Shown piece by piece: positions 47,922 to 55,712 of a stretch of 58,939 nucleotides of DNA. The stretch's first letter is position 1. Each line of letters begins with the position of its first letter. The position numbers and the translations under genes are program-made. This stretch comes from an uncultured Clostridia bacterium (GTDB taxonomy: Bacteria; Bacillota; Clostridia; Oscillospirales; Oscillospiraceae), in assembly GCA_946061515.1 (NCBI GenBank), contig CAMGRL010000010.1, positions 1 through 58,939 on the forward strand, written 5' to 3'. The notes beneath the pieces are model-generated. The model did not search any database. It was not told the origin of the DNA and saw only the letters and a list, made by a program, of their open reading frames with translations.

Positions 47922-48575
47922 TTACAGCTCCAGCCGATAGCCCACCCGGTTCACGGTCTGGAGTTTGTCCTCCCAGCCGATCTTCTTGCGCAGGCGCTGG
48001 ATGTGCAGGTCCACTACCCTGCTGCCCACGGGGTATTCCCCGCCCCAGACACGCTCGTATATGGTCTCCCGGTACAGGGCGGCCCCCGGGTTCTGGGCAA
48101 AGAGCAGCATCAGGTCCCACTCCTTTTTGGTGAGAATGATGGTCTCCCCGTTTCGCTGGACCTGGAGCGAACGCATGTCGATGGTCAGATTGCCCACCGT
48201 CAGCACATCCTCCGTCTTCTGGTAGCGGCGGAGCACCACCTCCACCCGGGCCAGAAGCTCCATCACCTCAAAGGGCTTGACAATATAGTCCTCCGCGCCC
48301 ATGCGAAGGCCCTTCACCCTGTCGTCCACAGAGTTTTTGGCGGTAATGAAGATCACCGGCGTACCGGTAGGCTGTATGTACTCCATCAGCTCAAAGCCGC
48401 TGACCTCCGGCAGCATCACATCCAGCAGAGCCAGGTCAAAATGCTCCTCCTCCAGGAGATTGGCCGCCGTTGTCCCGTCATAGGCGCAGGTACAGCTGTA
48501 CCCGGCTTTCGTCAGGCTCAGCTTTATCAGGTCTGAGATGGGCTTCTCATCTTCCACGATCAGTACACGGATCAA
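47922..48575 (-). CDS. OmpR/PhoB-family response regulator
   Basis: 217 residues from a TTG at 48575, seven bases after GGAGGG; the in-frame TTG further upstream overlaps that site and is rejected. Receiver domain with acidic pocket VEDE, phosphoacceptor Asp52 in LLDVMLPE, Thr/Lys switch residues (FITAKN, YIVKPF). C-terminal winged helix (LTKKEWDLMLLFAQNPGAALYRETIYERVWG and VVDLHIQRLRKKIG). Regulators of this type bind direct repeats on an 11-bp pitch, which is what lies upstream of this gene and of vanY. Confidence 0.94.
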   Translation of the reverse strand: MIRVLIVEDEKPISDLIKLSLTKAGYSCTCAYDGTTAANLLEEEHFDLALLDVMLPEVSGFELMEYIQPTGTPVIFITAKNSVDDRVKGLRMGAEDYIVKPFEVMELLARVEVVLRRYQKTEDVLTVGNLTIDMRSLQVQRNGETIILTKKEWDLMLLFAQNPGAALYRETIYERVWGGEYPVGSRVVDLHIQRLRKKIGWEDKLQTVNRVGYRLEL

Positions 48576-48618
48576 GGTGCAACCCTCCAATGGTTTATGA
48601 CAGTCTCATATCCAACTG

Positions 48619-48649
48619 ATTATACACCGGATTTGTATCGTTTTTGTAT
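48619..48649 (-). promoter_or_regulatory. Promoter of the two-component operon with phased ATACAA operator
   Basis: On the minus strand two ATACAA half-sites start at 48649 and 48638, 11 bases apart, and the second begins exactly 14 bases before TATAAT (48619-48624), the same geometry as at vanY. The 18 bases ATACAAAAACGATACAAA are identical at the two loci. Confidence 0.8.
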
Positions 48650-48706
48650 ACTTTTTGGAAATATATGTCACAAAACCGCGAATTTCAGAAAATTTAAGAA
48701 TTTGAG

Positions 48707-48734
48707 AAAGAAAAAACGCGGCAAAAATGCCGCG
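48707..48734 (-). terminator. Terminator of mntP, displaced by a repeat element
   Basis: CGCGGCA and TGCCGCG form a 7-bp GC stem around AAAA, followed on the minus strand by TTTTTTCTTTC. It lies 170 bases from the mntP stop because repeat copy B sits between. Confidence 0.82.
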
Positions 48735-48744
48735 CCGGACCTTA

Positions 48745-48905
48745 AGTAAACGATGATTAAATCGGCAAGAGCGGATCGCGAGAAAATTTGCGTTCTGATG
48801 ATGGCAGTTTTTCGCAGGAATACTTTGTGTATTGCAAGAAAAAGTGACGAAATCAGGGCGTAAATTTTCCGGGAGTCGCCGAAGGCGATTTATTCAGCGT
48901 TTACT
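48745..48905 (-). repeat. 161-bp inverted-repeat element, copy B (inverted)
   Basis: Begins AGTAAACGATGATTAAATCG and ends CGATTTATTCAGCGTTTACT, the reverse orientation of copies A and C. Its last base is part of the mntP stop codon. Inner arms AAAATTTGCG and CGTAAATTTT pair, with A-T exchanged for T-A relative to copy A at one position. Confidence 0.9.
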
Positions 48906-49468
48906 TAAAGCGAAATAATTCCCAGGTGCTCAAGGAGGATCTTCACGCCGATCACCACAAGGATAATGCCGCCGGCCAGCTCCGCCCTGGATTTATAGCG
49001 GGTGCCGAAAGCGTTGCCGATGTAAATGCCCACAAAGGACAGCAGGAAGGTGGTCACGCCGATCAGTCCCGCCGCGGGCAGGATCTGCACCTCCAAAAAG
49101 GCGAAGGTGATGCCCACAGCCAATGCGTCAATGCTGGTGGCGATGGCCATGAGCAGCATGGTCTTTACGCCGAAATCGTCGTTTAACTCCTCGGCCTTGC
49201 CGAAGGACTCCTTGATCATGTTGCCGCCGATGAAAGCCAGCAGCACGAAGGCCACCCAGTGGTCGATGCTTTCGATCACCGACTCGAAGCGGAAGCCCAG
49301 CAGATAGCCGATGACCGGCATCAGAAACTGGAAGCCGCCGAAATACAGTCCGGCCAGGGCCGCGTGCTTCACGCCCACCTTTTTCACGCTCAGTCCCTTG
49401 CACACGGAAACGGCAAAGGCGTCCATGCTCAGCCCCACGGCGATCAGCAAAAGCTCGATAAAGCCCAT
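48905..49468 (-). CDS. mntP: MntP-type manganese efflux pump
   Basis: 187 residues, six membrane helices in two related halves: [28 protein letters not shown] and [21 protein letters not shown], each with the conserved Asp in a [14 protein letters not shown] motif. It exports Mn2+ to prevent toxicity. It starts about 30 bases from its promoter, too close for a yybP-ykoY riboswitch, so control is likely by a repressor. Two TAAACTT direct repeats flank the -10 box. Confidence 0.93.
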   Translation of the reverse strand: MGFIELLLIAVGLSMDAFAVSVCKGLSVKKVGVKHAALAGLYFGGFQFLMPVIGYLLGFRFESVIESIDHWVAFVLLAFIGGNMIKESFGKAEELNDDFGVKTMLLMAIATSIDALAVGITFAFLEVQILPAAGLIGVTTFLLSFVGIYIGNAFGTRYKSRAELAGGIILVVIGVKILLEHLGIISL

Positions 49469-49503
49469 TGATATCTCTCCAAAAATGTAAGTAAAGTTTA
49501 ATC

Positions 49504-49532
49504 ACTATAATGCAAGTTTACAAAAAAGTCAA
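49504..49532 (-). promoter_or_regulatory. Promoter of mntP
   Basis: TTGACT (49527-49532), 17-base spacer, TATAGT (49504-49509) on the minus strand. Confidence 0.75.
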
Positions 49533-49591
49533 GGAATATTCGGAGCATCGGCGTATAATGGTTTTACTTTTATTACGGAAAGGAAATTCTT

Positions 49592-49984
49592 ATGCAGGAA
49601 GTATACGAATTTTTAAAGAACGCGGGCACATACTATCTGGCCACCTGCGAGGGCGGGCAGCCCAGAGTGCGGCCCTTCGGCACGGTGAATATCTATGACG
49701 GGAAGCTGTACATTCAGACCGGAAAATCCAAATCCGTCTCCCACCAGCTCCACGCCAACCCCAAGCTGGAGATCTGCGCCATGCAGGGCGGCAAATGGCT
49801 CCGCGTGGAGGCCACGGCGGTGGAGGATGTACGCCGGGAGGCCCGGGTCAGTATGCTGGAGGCCTACCCGGAGCTCCAGTCCCTCTACTCCCCCGACGAC
49901 GGAAACACCGAGGTCTGGTACCTGCGCAACGTCACCGCCACCCTCAGTTCCTTTGAAGAGCCGCCCAAGGTCTGCAAATTCTGA
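49592..49984 (+). CDS. Pyridoxamine 5'-phosphate oxidase-family flavin-binding protein
   Basis: 130 residues with the split beta-barrel start EVYEFLKNAGTYYLATCEGGQPRVRPFGTVNIYDGKLYIQTGKSKSVSHQLHANPKLEI, typical of small FMN- or F420-binding PPOX proteins. The usual activity of this subgroup is unproven: flavin reductase or heme/flavin storage. A TATAAT box lies at 49554-49559 without a good -35. AAGGAAA precedes the ATG. It is divergent from mntP. Confidence 0.88.
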   Translation: MQEVYEFLKNAGTYYLATCEGGQPRVRPFGTVNIYDGKLYIQTGKSKSVSHQLHANPKLEICAMQGGKWLRVEATAVEDVRREARVSMLEAYPELQSLYSPDDGNTEVWYLRNVTATLSSFEEPPKVCKF

Positions 49985-50025
49985 AAAGCCCTTCATCCTG
50001 AGCATACGAGAACGCCTTCCCCTAG

Positions 50026-50186
50026 AGTAAACGCTGAATAAATCGCCTGCGGCGTATCGCGGTAAATTTGCGCCCTGATTTTGTCACTTTTTCTTGAAAT
50101 ACACAAAGTATTCCTGCAAAAAAGTGCCTTCATCAGAACACAAATTTTCTCGCGATCCGTTCTTGCCGATTTAATCATCGTTTACT
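50026..50186 (+). repeat. 161-bp inverted-repeat element, copy C
   Basis: Same orientation and length as copy A. The flanks CTTCCCCT (left, from about 50016) and GAGGGGAAG (right) are inverse complements, so it lies inside an older palindromic repeat. The 455-base gap 49985-50439 contains only this and the two palindromes that follow. Confidence 0.9.
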
Positions 50187-50315
50187 TGAGGGGAAGGTGG
50201 CGCGCAGCGCCGGATGAGGTGGAGAAGGGCTGGAAATTTGCCGAAGTTCCCGCAAAACGCTGCCTTTCTCTGTCCACCTCATCAGTCTCGCTCCGCTCGA
50301 CAGCTTCCCCTCAAG
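50185..50315. repeat. CTTGAGGGGAAG palindrome
   Basis: CTTGAGGGGAAG at the left and CTTCCCCTCAAG at the right are exact complements, with inner arms GATGAGGTGGA and TCCACCTCATC. A short further GGGGAAG arm follows. Confidence 0.8.
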
Positions 50316-50333
50316 GGGAAGCCCAGCTTTGCC

Positions 50334-50422
50334 GTCATCCTGATGAGCGAAGCGACGAAGGATCCCGTAAACAGAAGCAAAATGCCTCTGAATACGGGAT
50401 CCTTCATTTTATTTCGGATGGC
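50334..50422. repeat. GTCATYCTGA palindrome, copy 4
   Basis: GTCATCCTGA with GAAGGATCCCGT on the left and ACGGGATCCTTC on the right; the right-hand outer arm has decayed (TCGGATGGC). Confidence 0.75.
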
Positions 50423-50439
50423 CGCAAAGACAAAAAGGT

Positions 50440-51084
50440 TCAGAACTTCTCGTCAAACTTATAGTTGATGTCCTCTTTGAAGCTGATCTTGGTCTCCTTC
50501 CCGGCGGAGAGGCGGGAGATGGCGGGGATATGCTTCACAATAACGGCTATACCGGTAAAGATGCAGAGGAGCATGGCGAGCCTGTCGTCAACCAGCAGCA
50601 GCGCGCCGGCGATCATGGTGGCGGCCCCGGCCAGCACGGCGACAGCCATATAGCGGTTAAACCAGATGAGAGCCAGCACAATGACCAGAATGGTCAGGCC
50701 CATGGAGAAATACACGGAGAAGGCCGTCACGATCAGCGCCATAATGCCGTGGCCGCCGTGCAGGTCATACAGGGCGGGATAGACCCTGCCCATCACCAGG
50801 CAGAAGCCCGCAAAGGCCCGGCCCACAACGGCGTGGTCCTTCAGGCCGAAGAGCCAGCCGGCAATGAGGATGGGCAGCAGGTCGATCAGCAGCTCCACCA
50901 GCAGCAGCTTGATGGCGCCCTTTACGCCGTAGATCCGGCGGAAGTTGGACAGGGCGGCGCTGCCGGTGCCCAGCCTGCGCAGATCGGCGTGGAAGACCAG
51001 GTTGGAAGCGACGATGGAACTGTTCAGGTTCCCCATGGCGTAGGAGAAAACCGCCGTCAGTATTGTCAGTACCCAGTAGATCAT
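50440..51084 (-). CDS. plsY: PlsY-type glycerol-3-phosphate acyltransferase
   Basis: 214 residues, five membrane helices. Family motifs: motif 1 MGNLNSSIVASNLV, motif 2 region LGTGSAALSNFRRIYGVKGA (usually GSGNxGxxN, here GTGSAALSN), and motif 3 region LHGGHGIM. It transfers acyl from acyl phosphate to glycerol 3-phosphate. The motif variants suggest a divergent paralogue, so specificity could differ. ATGA overlap with der. Confidence 0.82.
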   Translation of the reverse strand: MIYWVLTILTAVFSYAMGNLNSSIVASNLVFHADLRRLGTGSAALSNFRRIYGVKGAIKLLLVELLIDLLPILIAGWLFGLKDHAVVGRAFAGFCLVMGRVYPALYDLHGGHGIMALIVTAFSVYFSMGLTILVIVLALIWFNRYMAVAVLAGAATMIAGALLLVDDRLAMLLCIFTGIAVIVKHIPAISRLSAGKETKISFKEDINYKFDEKF

Positions 51085-52406
51085 TCCTTATCGCCTTTCT
51101 GTCTGATGACAATACGGATGGGCGTACCCTCCAGGCCGAACACGGCCCGGATCTGGTTTTCGATATAGCGCTGATAGGAGAAGTGGAACAGCTCCCGGGA
51201 GTTGCAGAAGATCACGAAGTTGGGCGGCTTGATGCCGGTCTGGGTCATGTAGTAGATCTTCAGGCGGCGGCCCTTGTCCGTGGGGGGCTGCACTCTGGCC
51301 TGGGCGTCGGCCAGGACGTTATTGAGCATACCGGTGGAGATACGCATATTGCTCTGGTCGTTGACAAAGTTGATGAGCTCAAAGATGCGCTCGGTGCGCT
51401 GGCCGGTCAGGGCGGAGATGAAGAGGATGGGCGCGTAGCTCATAAAGCTCAGATCCCGCATGATGTCCTTGCGCATTTTCTCCATGGTGCCGGTCTCTTT
51501 TTCCACCAGGTCCCATTTGTTCACCACCACGATGCTGGCCTTTCCCGCCTCGTGGGCAAGACCTGCGATCTTGGTGTCCTGCTCGGTGACGCCGTCTCGG
51601 GCGTCGATCATGATGAGGCACACATCCGCCCGCTCAATGGCCAGCTGGGCGCGCATGACGGAGAACTTCTCCACCCGCTCGTCCACCTTGGACTTGCGGC
51701 GGATGCCCGCCGTGTCGATGAGCATATAGCGTCCGTACTGGTTTTCATACAGGGTGTCCACCGCGTCCCGGGTGGTGCCGGCCACGTTGCTGACAATGAC
51801 CCGCTTTTCGCCCAGAATGTGGTTGATGAGAGAGGATTTGCCCACATTGGGCTTGCCGATGACGGCCACCTTGATGCAGTCGTCCTCTTCCTCCCCCTCG
51901 TCCTCCTCCGGGAAGTACTTCAGGCACTCGTCCAGCAGGTCGCCGGTGCCGTGGCCGTGTACGGCGGAGACGGGGATCGGGTCTCCCAGACCCAGGGAGT
52001 AAAATTCATATACGGCGGGGTCGGTGGCTCCCGTGGAGTCCGCCTTATTTACCGCCAGCACCACGGGCTTGCGGGAACGGAGCAGCATGTTGGCCACATC
52101 CTTGTCCGCGGCGGTGACGCCGGTGCGGATATCCGTGACCAGAACGATCACGGTGGCGGAGTCGATGGCGATCTGGGCCTGCTCCCGCATGAAGAGCAAA
52201 ATCTCGCTGTCGGTGCTGGGCTCAATGCCGCCGGTGTCCACCATGTCAAATTTTCTGCCGCACCACTCGCACTCAGCATAAAGCCGGTCGCGGGTGACGC
52301 CGGGGGTGTCCTCAACGATGGAGAGCCGCTGTCCCACCAGGCGGTTGAAAAGCATGGACTTTCCCACATTGGGGCGGCCTACGATAGCAACAAGAGGTCT
52401 TGACAA
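51081..52406 (-). CDS. der: Ribosome-assembly GTPase Der (EngA)
   Basis: 441 residues from a TTG at 52406, six bases after GGGAGGGGG. Two tandem GTPase domains: G1 GRPNVGKS and GKPNVGKSS, G3 DTGG and DTAGIRRK, G4 NKAD and NKWD, then a KH-like domain (GIKPPNFVIFCNSRELFHFSYQRYIENQIR). It acts in 50S subunit maturation. An acidic linker (EEDEGEEEDD) separates the GTPase domains. Confidence 0.96.
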   Translation of the reverse strand: MSRPLVAIVGRPNVGKSMLFNRLVGQRLSIVEDTPGVTRDRLYAECEWCGRKFDMVDTGGIEPSTDSEILLFMREQAQIAIDSATVIVLVTDIRTGVTAADKDVANMLLRSRKPVVLAVNKADSTGATDPAVYEFYSLGLGDPIPVSAVHGHGTGDLLDECLKYFPEEDEGEEEDDCIKVAVIGKPNVGKSSLINHILGEKRVIVSNVAGTTRDAVDTLYENQYGRYMLIDTAGIRRKSKVDERVEKFSVMRAQLAIERADVCLIMIDARDGVTEQDTKIAGLAHEAGKASIVVVNKWDLVEKETGTMEKMRKDIMRDLSFMSYAPILFISALTGQRTERIFELINFVNDQSNMRISTGMLNNVLADAQARVQPPTDKGRRLKIYYMTQTGIKPPNFVIFCNSRELFHFSYQRYIENQIRAVFGLEGTPIRIVIRQKGDKE

Positions 52407-52423
52407 CTGTATCCCCCTCCCTT

Positions 52424-53797
52424 TCAATTCTGATTATATTTATAGTATTCTTCTGTTGGCTCCGCGCGCACGGGAAGCCTGATTTCCGGAAGCTCGCCCG
52501 CCATGGCGTCCCACAGGGCAAAGCCGTCCTGTTCGATGGGGTAGATGGGCACGCCCAGTTCTTTACTGGCCTGCTCCAGGGTCACATCGTCCAGAAAGTC
52601 CATTTCCTCCCGGCGGAGCATGTTCTGGGAGATGAGCAGGCGCTCGCCCAATTCTCTGCCCTTGAGCTGACGGATCAGGTCCTGGCCGGTAATCAGCCCG
52701 GTCACATTGATGCTGCGGCCGAAAAAGTCGTTTTCAATGGCGTAGACCTGCCCTTTTATTGTGCCGTATTTTTCTTTTGCCATACCCAGCAGCTTTTCAA
52801 AATACGGGGCCGCGGAAACGCCGGTGGCGATGGAGAAGGGCAGGCCGTCCGGCTCGTCAGACAGCATCAGCGCGGAGCGAAACTCCGTCTCCAAAAGCCT
52901 TATCATGCCAACGCCGTTTTCCAGCTGGGTGTGCTCCTCGTAAAACTCGTCCGGGGGCAGCTCCCGCTCCGCCTTGATGTACAGCTCGTCCCCGCAGAAG
53001 AAGATGCGGGTGCCGTGGCGTTTCAGGCACTCATCCCCGAATGCGGTGACCATGTCGATGGTCTCCCCCGCCAGCTCCTTTGTATAAGGCGTCAGGGGGT
53101 ACAGGCCCTCCCGGAACTTTGTCAGGCCCACCGGGACGATGGAGACGCTGTGTACCCCGGGGTACATCTCCTCCAGATCCCGCATGGAGCGCAGAAGCTC
53201 CTCCCCGTCGTTCAGGCCGGGGCAGCAGACGATCTGGCAGTTCATGACGATCCCTGCCGCCGCAAAACGGCGCATGGTCTCGATGCTCTCCCCCGCTCTG
53301 GGGTTTTGGAGCATTTTGCAGCGCAGCGCCGGGTTGGTGGTGTGGACCGAGACGTTGATGGGGCTGATGTGCAGGGAAATGATCCGCTCGATCTCCCGTT
53401 TTGAAAGATTAGTCAGGGTGATATAATTCCCCAACAGGAAGCTGAGGCGGGCGTCGTCGTCCTTGAAGTACATGGTCCGGCGCATGCCCTTGGGCAGCTG
53501 GTCAATAAAGCAGAACACGCAGTTGTTGGCGCAGGAGCGGGGCGTGTCCATCAGGTAGCTTTCAAACTCCAGCCCCAGGTCTCCGCCCTCGCTTTTTCGG
53601 ACAGCGACTTCATACTCGCTGCCGTCCGGCCGGCGCAGCAGCACCTTCAGGCGGCTGTCGTAGGCGAAGAACTTGTAGTCCAGCACATCAATGATTTTAT
53701 TGCCGTTTATCGCAATGACCGCGTCGCCCACATGGGCCTTCCGGTGCAGGGGGCTGCCGCGGTCGATGGATTTGATGATATTTTCCATACTCTTCAT
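52424..53797 (-). CDS. DUF512 radical SAM protein with N-terminal PDZ
   Basis: 457 residues from ATG at 53797 (ATG at 53788 is equally possible; neither has a strong ribosome-binding site). PDZ-like start (GSPLHRKAHVGDAVIAINGNKIIDVLDYKFFAYD), radical SAM cluster motif CANNCVFCFIDQLPKG (CxxxCxxC), then the DUF512 C-terminal region (TGVSAAPYFEKLL, ITGQDLIRQLKGRELGERLLIS, VTLEQASKELGVPIYP). The family is widespread in Clostridia and Cyanobacteria and often lies beside der; its reaction is unknown. It starts right after the rpmF terminator. Confidence 0.9.
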   Translation of the reverse strand: MKSMENIIKSIDRGSPLHRKAHVGDAVIAINGNKIIDVLDYKFFAYDSRLKVLLRRPDGSEYEVAVRKSEGGDLGLEFESYLMDTPRSCANNCVFCFIDQLPKGMRRTMYFKDDDARLSFLLGNYITLTNLSKREIERIISLHISPINVSVHTTNPALRCKMLQNPRAGESIETMRRFAAAGIVMNCQIVCCPGLNDGEELLRSMRDLEEMYPGVHSVSIVPVGLTKFREGLYPLTPYTKELAGETIDMVTAFGDECLKRHGTRIFFCGDELYIKAERELPPDEFYEEHTQLENGVGMIRLLETEFRSALMLSDEPDGLPFSIATGVSAAPYFEKLLGMAKEKYGTIKGQVYAIENDFFGRSINVTGLITGQDLIRQLKGRELGERLLISQNMLRREEMDFLDDVTLEQASKELGVPIYPIEQDGFALWDAMAGELPEIRLPVRAEPTEEYYKYNQN

Positions 53798-53807
53798 AAA
53801 TAGCAAA

Positions 53808-53835
53808 AGGAAGAAAGGCCGACGCCTTTCTTCCT
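53808..53835 (-). terminator. Terminator of yceD-rpmF
   Basis: AGGAAGAAAGGC and GCCTTTCTTCCT form a perfect 12-bp stem around four bases, followed by TTTTG on the minus strand. The DUF512 gene begins only 10 bases later, so partial read-through probably feeds it. Confidence 0.85.
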
Positions 53836-53844
53836 CAAGCTTTT

Positions 53845-54033
53845 TTACTTGCTCTCTTCAACCTGGATGACCGCACGGCCCTTGTACTGACCGCAAGCCT
53901 TGCAGGCGCGATGAGGCATAACGAAGGCTCCGCAGTTGGGGCACTTGACGATGCCGGGGGCTTCGAGCTTCCAGGTAGAAGAACGTCTCTTATCACGTCT
54001 CTGTCTTGATACTTTTCCTTTTGGGACTGCCAT
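53845..54033 (-). CDS. rpmF: Ribosomal protein bL32
   Basis: 62 residues, MAVPKGKVSRQRRDKRRSS, with the zinc-binding cysteines CPNCG and CKACG (the zinc form of L32). GGAGG seven bases before ATG at 54033. Paired with yceD as in most bacteria. Confidence 0.97.
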   Translation of the reverse strand: MAVPKGKVSRQRRDKRRSSTWKLEAPGIVKCPNCGAFVMPHRACKACGQYKGRAVIQVEESK

Positions 54034-54073
54034 GTTGACACCTCCTGATATCAGCTGTTCTGAGCAGCTTATT

Positions 54074-54571
54074 TTAATCTTTATCCAAAAGCTGCTCAAG
54101 CACAGCAAATCTTGGATCAATTTCTTTCCGGCACCCGCAGGGGCCCAGATTAAGGTTTTTGCCGCACCGGGAACACAGGCCCTTGCAGTCCTCTCGGCAG
54201 AGGAACTTGGTCTCCATGTCCAGGATGAAGCATGTGGACAAAATCTCGTCCAGGTCGATCTCGTCCCCATCCAGAAGGAACAGCTCCGGGTTTTCCCCGT
54301 CATCGTCCTCTTCCGCGATGGTGGCGTGAAGGGCTGTGGTCTTGGTGCTGTCAAACTCCGTACCGCAGCGGTCGCAGATACAGCGCATGTCCGCGCTGAT
54401 CTCCCCGCTCAGGTTCAGCACACCGGCCTCGTTGTATACCCGGCCAACGGCGTGGGGCTTGGACACATACGCCTTTACCGCCGGGAAATCCAGATTCTCC
54501 GTATCCAGCTCACATTCGAAGGGGATGGAGCCGCCCGGTATTTCAATGATCTCTCTTAAGTTAAGCCGCAT
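54074..54571 (-). CDS. yceD: YceD-family (DUF177) protein
   Basis: 165 residues from ATG at 54571 (GAGGTG four bases before). Conserved cysteine pairs MRCICDRCGTEFD and CREDCKGLCSRCGKNLNLGPCGC suggest zinc binding. YceD is linked to 23S rRNA accumulation and translation, and usually lies upstream of rpmF as here, 40 bases apart on one transcript. Confidence 0.92.
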   Translation of the reverse strand: MRLNLREIIEIPGGSIPFECELDTENLDFPAVKAYVSKPHAVGRVYNEAGVLNLSGEISADMRCICDRCGTEFDSTKTTALHATIAEEDDDGENPELFLLDGDEIDLDEILSTCFILDMETKFLCREDCKGLCSRCGKNLNLGPCGCRKEIDPRFAVLEQLLDKD

Positions 54572-54627
54572 ATCGCACCTCGCAAAGTCACGACCGGAGG
54601 GCATACCCTCAACACAGTCGCCCTGAT

Positions 54628-54656
54628 ATTATAGATTACTTGTCAAGTCTTGTCAA
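54628..54656 (-). promoter_or_regulatory. Consensus promoter of yceD-rpmF
   Basis: Perfect TTGACA (54651-54656), 17-base spacer, perfect TATAAT (54628-54633) on the minus strand. Confidence 0.9.
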
Positions 54657-54678
54657 CAGAAATTTTATAGTGTATAAT
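54650..54678 (+). promoter_or_regulatory. Promoter of the pseudouridine synthase operon
   Basis: TTGTCA (54650-54655), 17-base spacer, TATAAT (54673-54678). Its -35 box overlaps the -35 box of the yceD promoter on the other strand. Confidence 0.8.
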
Positions 54679-54734
54679 CCAAAAAAACAAAGAAGTAAAA
54701 CCAATTTTTTTATGAAAGGTTCTCCTGTCAAGCC

Positions 54735-55712
54735 ATGAAGGAACTGACCGTCAGGCAAAACGACGCCGGGCAGAGGCTGGACCGCTTTGTGGGCAAAGCC
54801 GTCCCCCTGCTGCCGGAGTCTCTTTTGCAGAAATATATCCGCCTTAAGCGCATCAAGCTCAACGGCAAGGGCGCGAAAAGGGACACCCGCCTGAAGGTGG
54901 GCGATACCTTACAATTATACATCAACGACGAGTTCTTTGAAAAGCCCCGGGAAGAAAATTCCTATCTGAAAGTGGGCACACCCCGGCTGGACATTGTCTA
55001 TGAGGACGAAAACATTCTCCTTGTGGACAAAAAGCCCGGCGTACTGTGCCACAGCGCCGGAGTCTGGGACTACAACACCCTGATTGCCAACATTCAGGCC
55101 TACATGGCCCAGAAGGGCGAGTGGCGGCCCAAAGAGGAAAATTCCTTTTCCCCCGCCCTGTGCAACCGCATTGACCGGAACACCGGCGGCATCGTCATCG
55201 CCGCCAAGAACGCGGAGGCCCTGCGCATCCTCAACGACAAGATCCGGGACCGGGAGATTGAAAAATACTATCTCTGCGCCGTACAGGGCCGCCCCAAGCC
55301 CCCTTCCGGCCGGCTGGAGAATTATCTTTTCAAAGACGCGGGCAGAAACCAGGTCTATGTAAAAAACCGCCCCGAGCCCGGCACAAAAACCGCCGTCACC
55401 GAATACCGTGTACTGTGCTCCAAAGGGCCCCTGTCCCTGGTGGAGTGTCACCTGCTCACGGGCCGCACCCACCAGATCAGAGTGCAGATGGCCCACGCCG
55501 GCTGGCCCCTTTTGGGGGACGGGAAATACGGTCGGGAGCGCTTCAACCGGGATTTCGGCGAGAAGGGCCAGGCCCTGTACTCCTATAAGCTCTGTTTTTC
55601 CTTTCCTACCGACGCAGGGGTTCTGGAATATCTGCGGGGCAGGGAATTTACCGTGAAGCGTGTGGACTTCGCGGAAAAATATTTTGATATAGAAAGTCTG
55701 GAATTGTTATGA
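54735..55712 (+). CDS. RluA-family RNA pseudouridine synthase
   Basis: 325 residues. N-terminal S4 RNA-binding domain (AGQRLDRFVGKAVPLLPESLLQKYIRLKRIKLNGK), then the catalytic domain with LLVDKKPGVLCHSAG and the active-site stretch LCNRIDRNTGGIVIAAKN (the Asp in RIDRxTxG) and LLTGRTHQIRVQMAHAGWPLLGD. It isomerises uridine in rRNA or tRNA; the site (RluC/RluD-like or other) cannot be read. The upstream AAAGG near 54716 is a weak ribosome-binding site. Confidence 0.93.
   Translation: MKELTVRQNDAGQRLDRFVGKAVPLLPESLLQKYIRLKRIKLNGKGAKRDTRLKVGDTLQLYINDEFFEKPREENSYLKVGTPRLDIVYEDENILLVDKKPGVLCHSAGVWDYNTLIANIQAYMAQKGEWRPKEENSFSPALCNRIDRNTGGIVIAAKNAEALRILNDKIRDREIEKYYLCAVQGRPKPPSGRLENYLFKDAGRNQVYVKNRPEPGTKTAVTEYRVLCSKGPLSLVECHLLTGRTHQIRVQMAHAGWPLLGDGKYGRERFNRDFGEKGQALYSYKLCFSFPTDAGVLEYLRGREFTVKRVDFAEKYFDIESLELL

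Noticed and set aside
49469-49560. yybP-ykoY manganese riboswitch before mntP
   Set aside because: The promoter lies about 30 bases from the start codon, leaving no room, and no aptamer core is visible.
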